Of a stretch of 41,156 nucleotides of DNA, positions 41,046 through 41,156 are shown piece by piece. The DNA comes from an uncultured Bacteroidota bacterium (GTDB lineage Bacteria; Bacteroidota; Bacteroidia; Chitinophagales; Chitinophagaceae), in NCBI GenBank assembly GCA_903877645.1, contig CAIRES010000009.1, positions 1 to 41,156 of the forward strand, written 5' to 3'. The position numbers and the translations under genes were made by a program. The notes under the pieces are model-generated. The model did not search any database and had not been told where the DNA came from. It worked only from the letters and a program-made list of their open reading frames with translations. Each line of letters begins with the position of its first letter. Position 1 is the stretch's first letter.

Positions 41046-41156
41046 GTTGTGTGAACTGCGCGAGAAGGGCGGGGGCAAGCCCGGCCCCTACGGCGCGTGT
41101 GATGTTGTGTGAACTGCGCGAGAAGGGCAGGGGCAAGCCCGGCCCCTACGGCGCGC
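41046..41156 (+). repeat. 58-base GC-rich tandem repeat, at least two copies, cut by the window edge
   Basis: GTTGTGTGAACTGCGCGAGA begins at 41046 and again at 41104, period 58, with one A/G change in the second copy (GGGCGGGGGC versus GGGCAGGGGC). Each unit contains a GC-rich inverted repeat (GGGGC AAG CCCGGCCCC) able to form a hairpin. The array may continue beyond the edge. Confidence 0.9.

Larger units (their letters stand above)
40821..41156. other. Upstream region of the HTH gene and right edge
   Basis: Non-coding, 336 bases. It holds the HTH gene promoter (40897-40928), an AT-rich part with two TGTGG(A/G)TA-like stretches (40932-41013), and the tandem GC-rich repeat at the edge. No gene is supported. 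Confidence 0.6.

Overview
The window looks like chromosome from a Bacteroidota bacterium, most likely Chitinophagaceae or a close relative. The evidence is repeated TAnnTTTG promoter boxes (two of them with a TTTG box exactly 20 bases upstream), two giant secreted proteins ending in a type IX secretion type-B sorting domain, an elongated ribosomal protein S16, a membrane pyrophosphatase, and an ECF sigma/anti-sigma pair. Coding density is high and genes sit on both strands in short runs. I see no rRNA, tRNA, CRISPR array or complete insertion sequence.

Layout. 1-1600: edge fragment of a gene, a truncated superfamily 1 helicase, a membrane-anchored unknown, and a possible gene remnant. 1606-4616 (minus): SDR-type threonine dehydrogenase, carA, an LPS-type glycosyltransferase. 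4777-6476: a secreted DUF922 protein, a small unknown, a histidine kinase that has lost its 5' part, and its response regulator. 6534-9012: mvaB, panB, yggS. 9047-12786 (minus): an MFS transporter followed by a SQD1-like epimerase fused to a class V aminotransferase, interrupted by an in-frame TAG. 12996-19835: tandem giant surface proteins whose 3' halves are almost identical. 19955-20536: rpsP with its terminator. 20585-24050: divergent methyltransferase, polyprenyl-phosphate glycosyltransferase and a GT-C/TPR membrane protein. 24145-24199: a 7-mer array. 24278-25999 (minus): ECF sigma, anti-sigma and Spy-like protein. 26140-29946: two TMTC-like glycosyltransferases in tandem. 29994-33401: hicBA, fmt with a relic of a second fmt tail, aroQ, xerD and a small unknown. 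33477-37234: pyrophosphatase, SanA-like protein, membrane unknown. 37372-39380: a third TMTC-like gene, frameshifted near its end. 39381-41156: repeat-rich DNA around a terminase-small-subunit-like HTH gene.

How parts may work together. The polyprenyl-phosphate sugar synthase and four GT-C/TPR membrane proteins resemble the eukaryotic TMTC/Dol-P-Man system, which O-mannosylates cadherin beta-sandwiches. The neighbouring giant beta-sandwich proteins are rich in the D-(S/T)-hydrophobic motif used for O-glycosylation in Bacteroidota, so a surface-protein glycosylation locus is a reasonable hypothesis (inference). The sigma/anti-sigma/Spy operon inside this block looks like an envelope-stress switch.

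A second theme is genome scarring: a truncated helicase, a kinase joined to an unrelated sequence, a nonsense codon, a terminal frameshift, a relic fmt tail, gene conversion between paralogues, and several small dispersed repeat families, one of which lies within a coding sequence.
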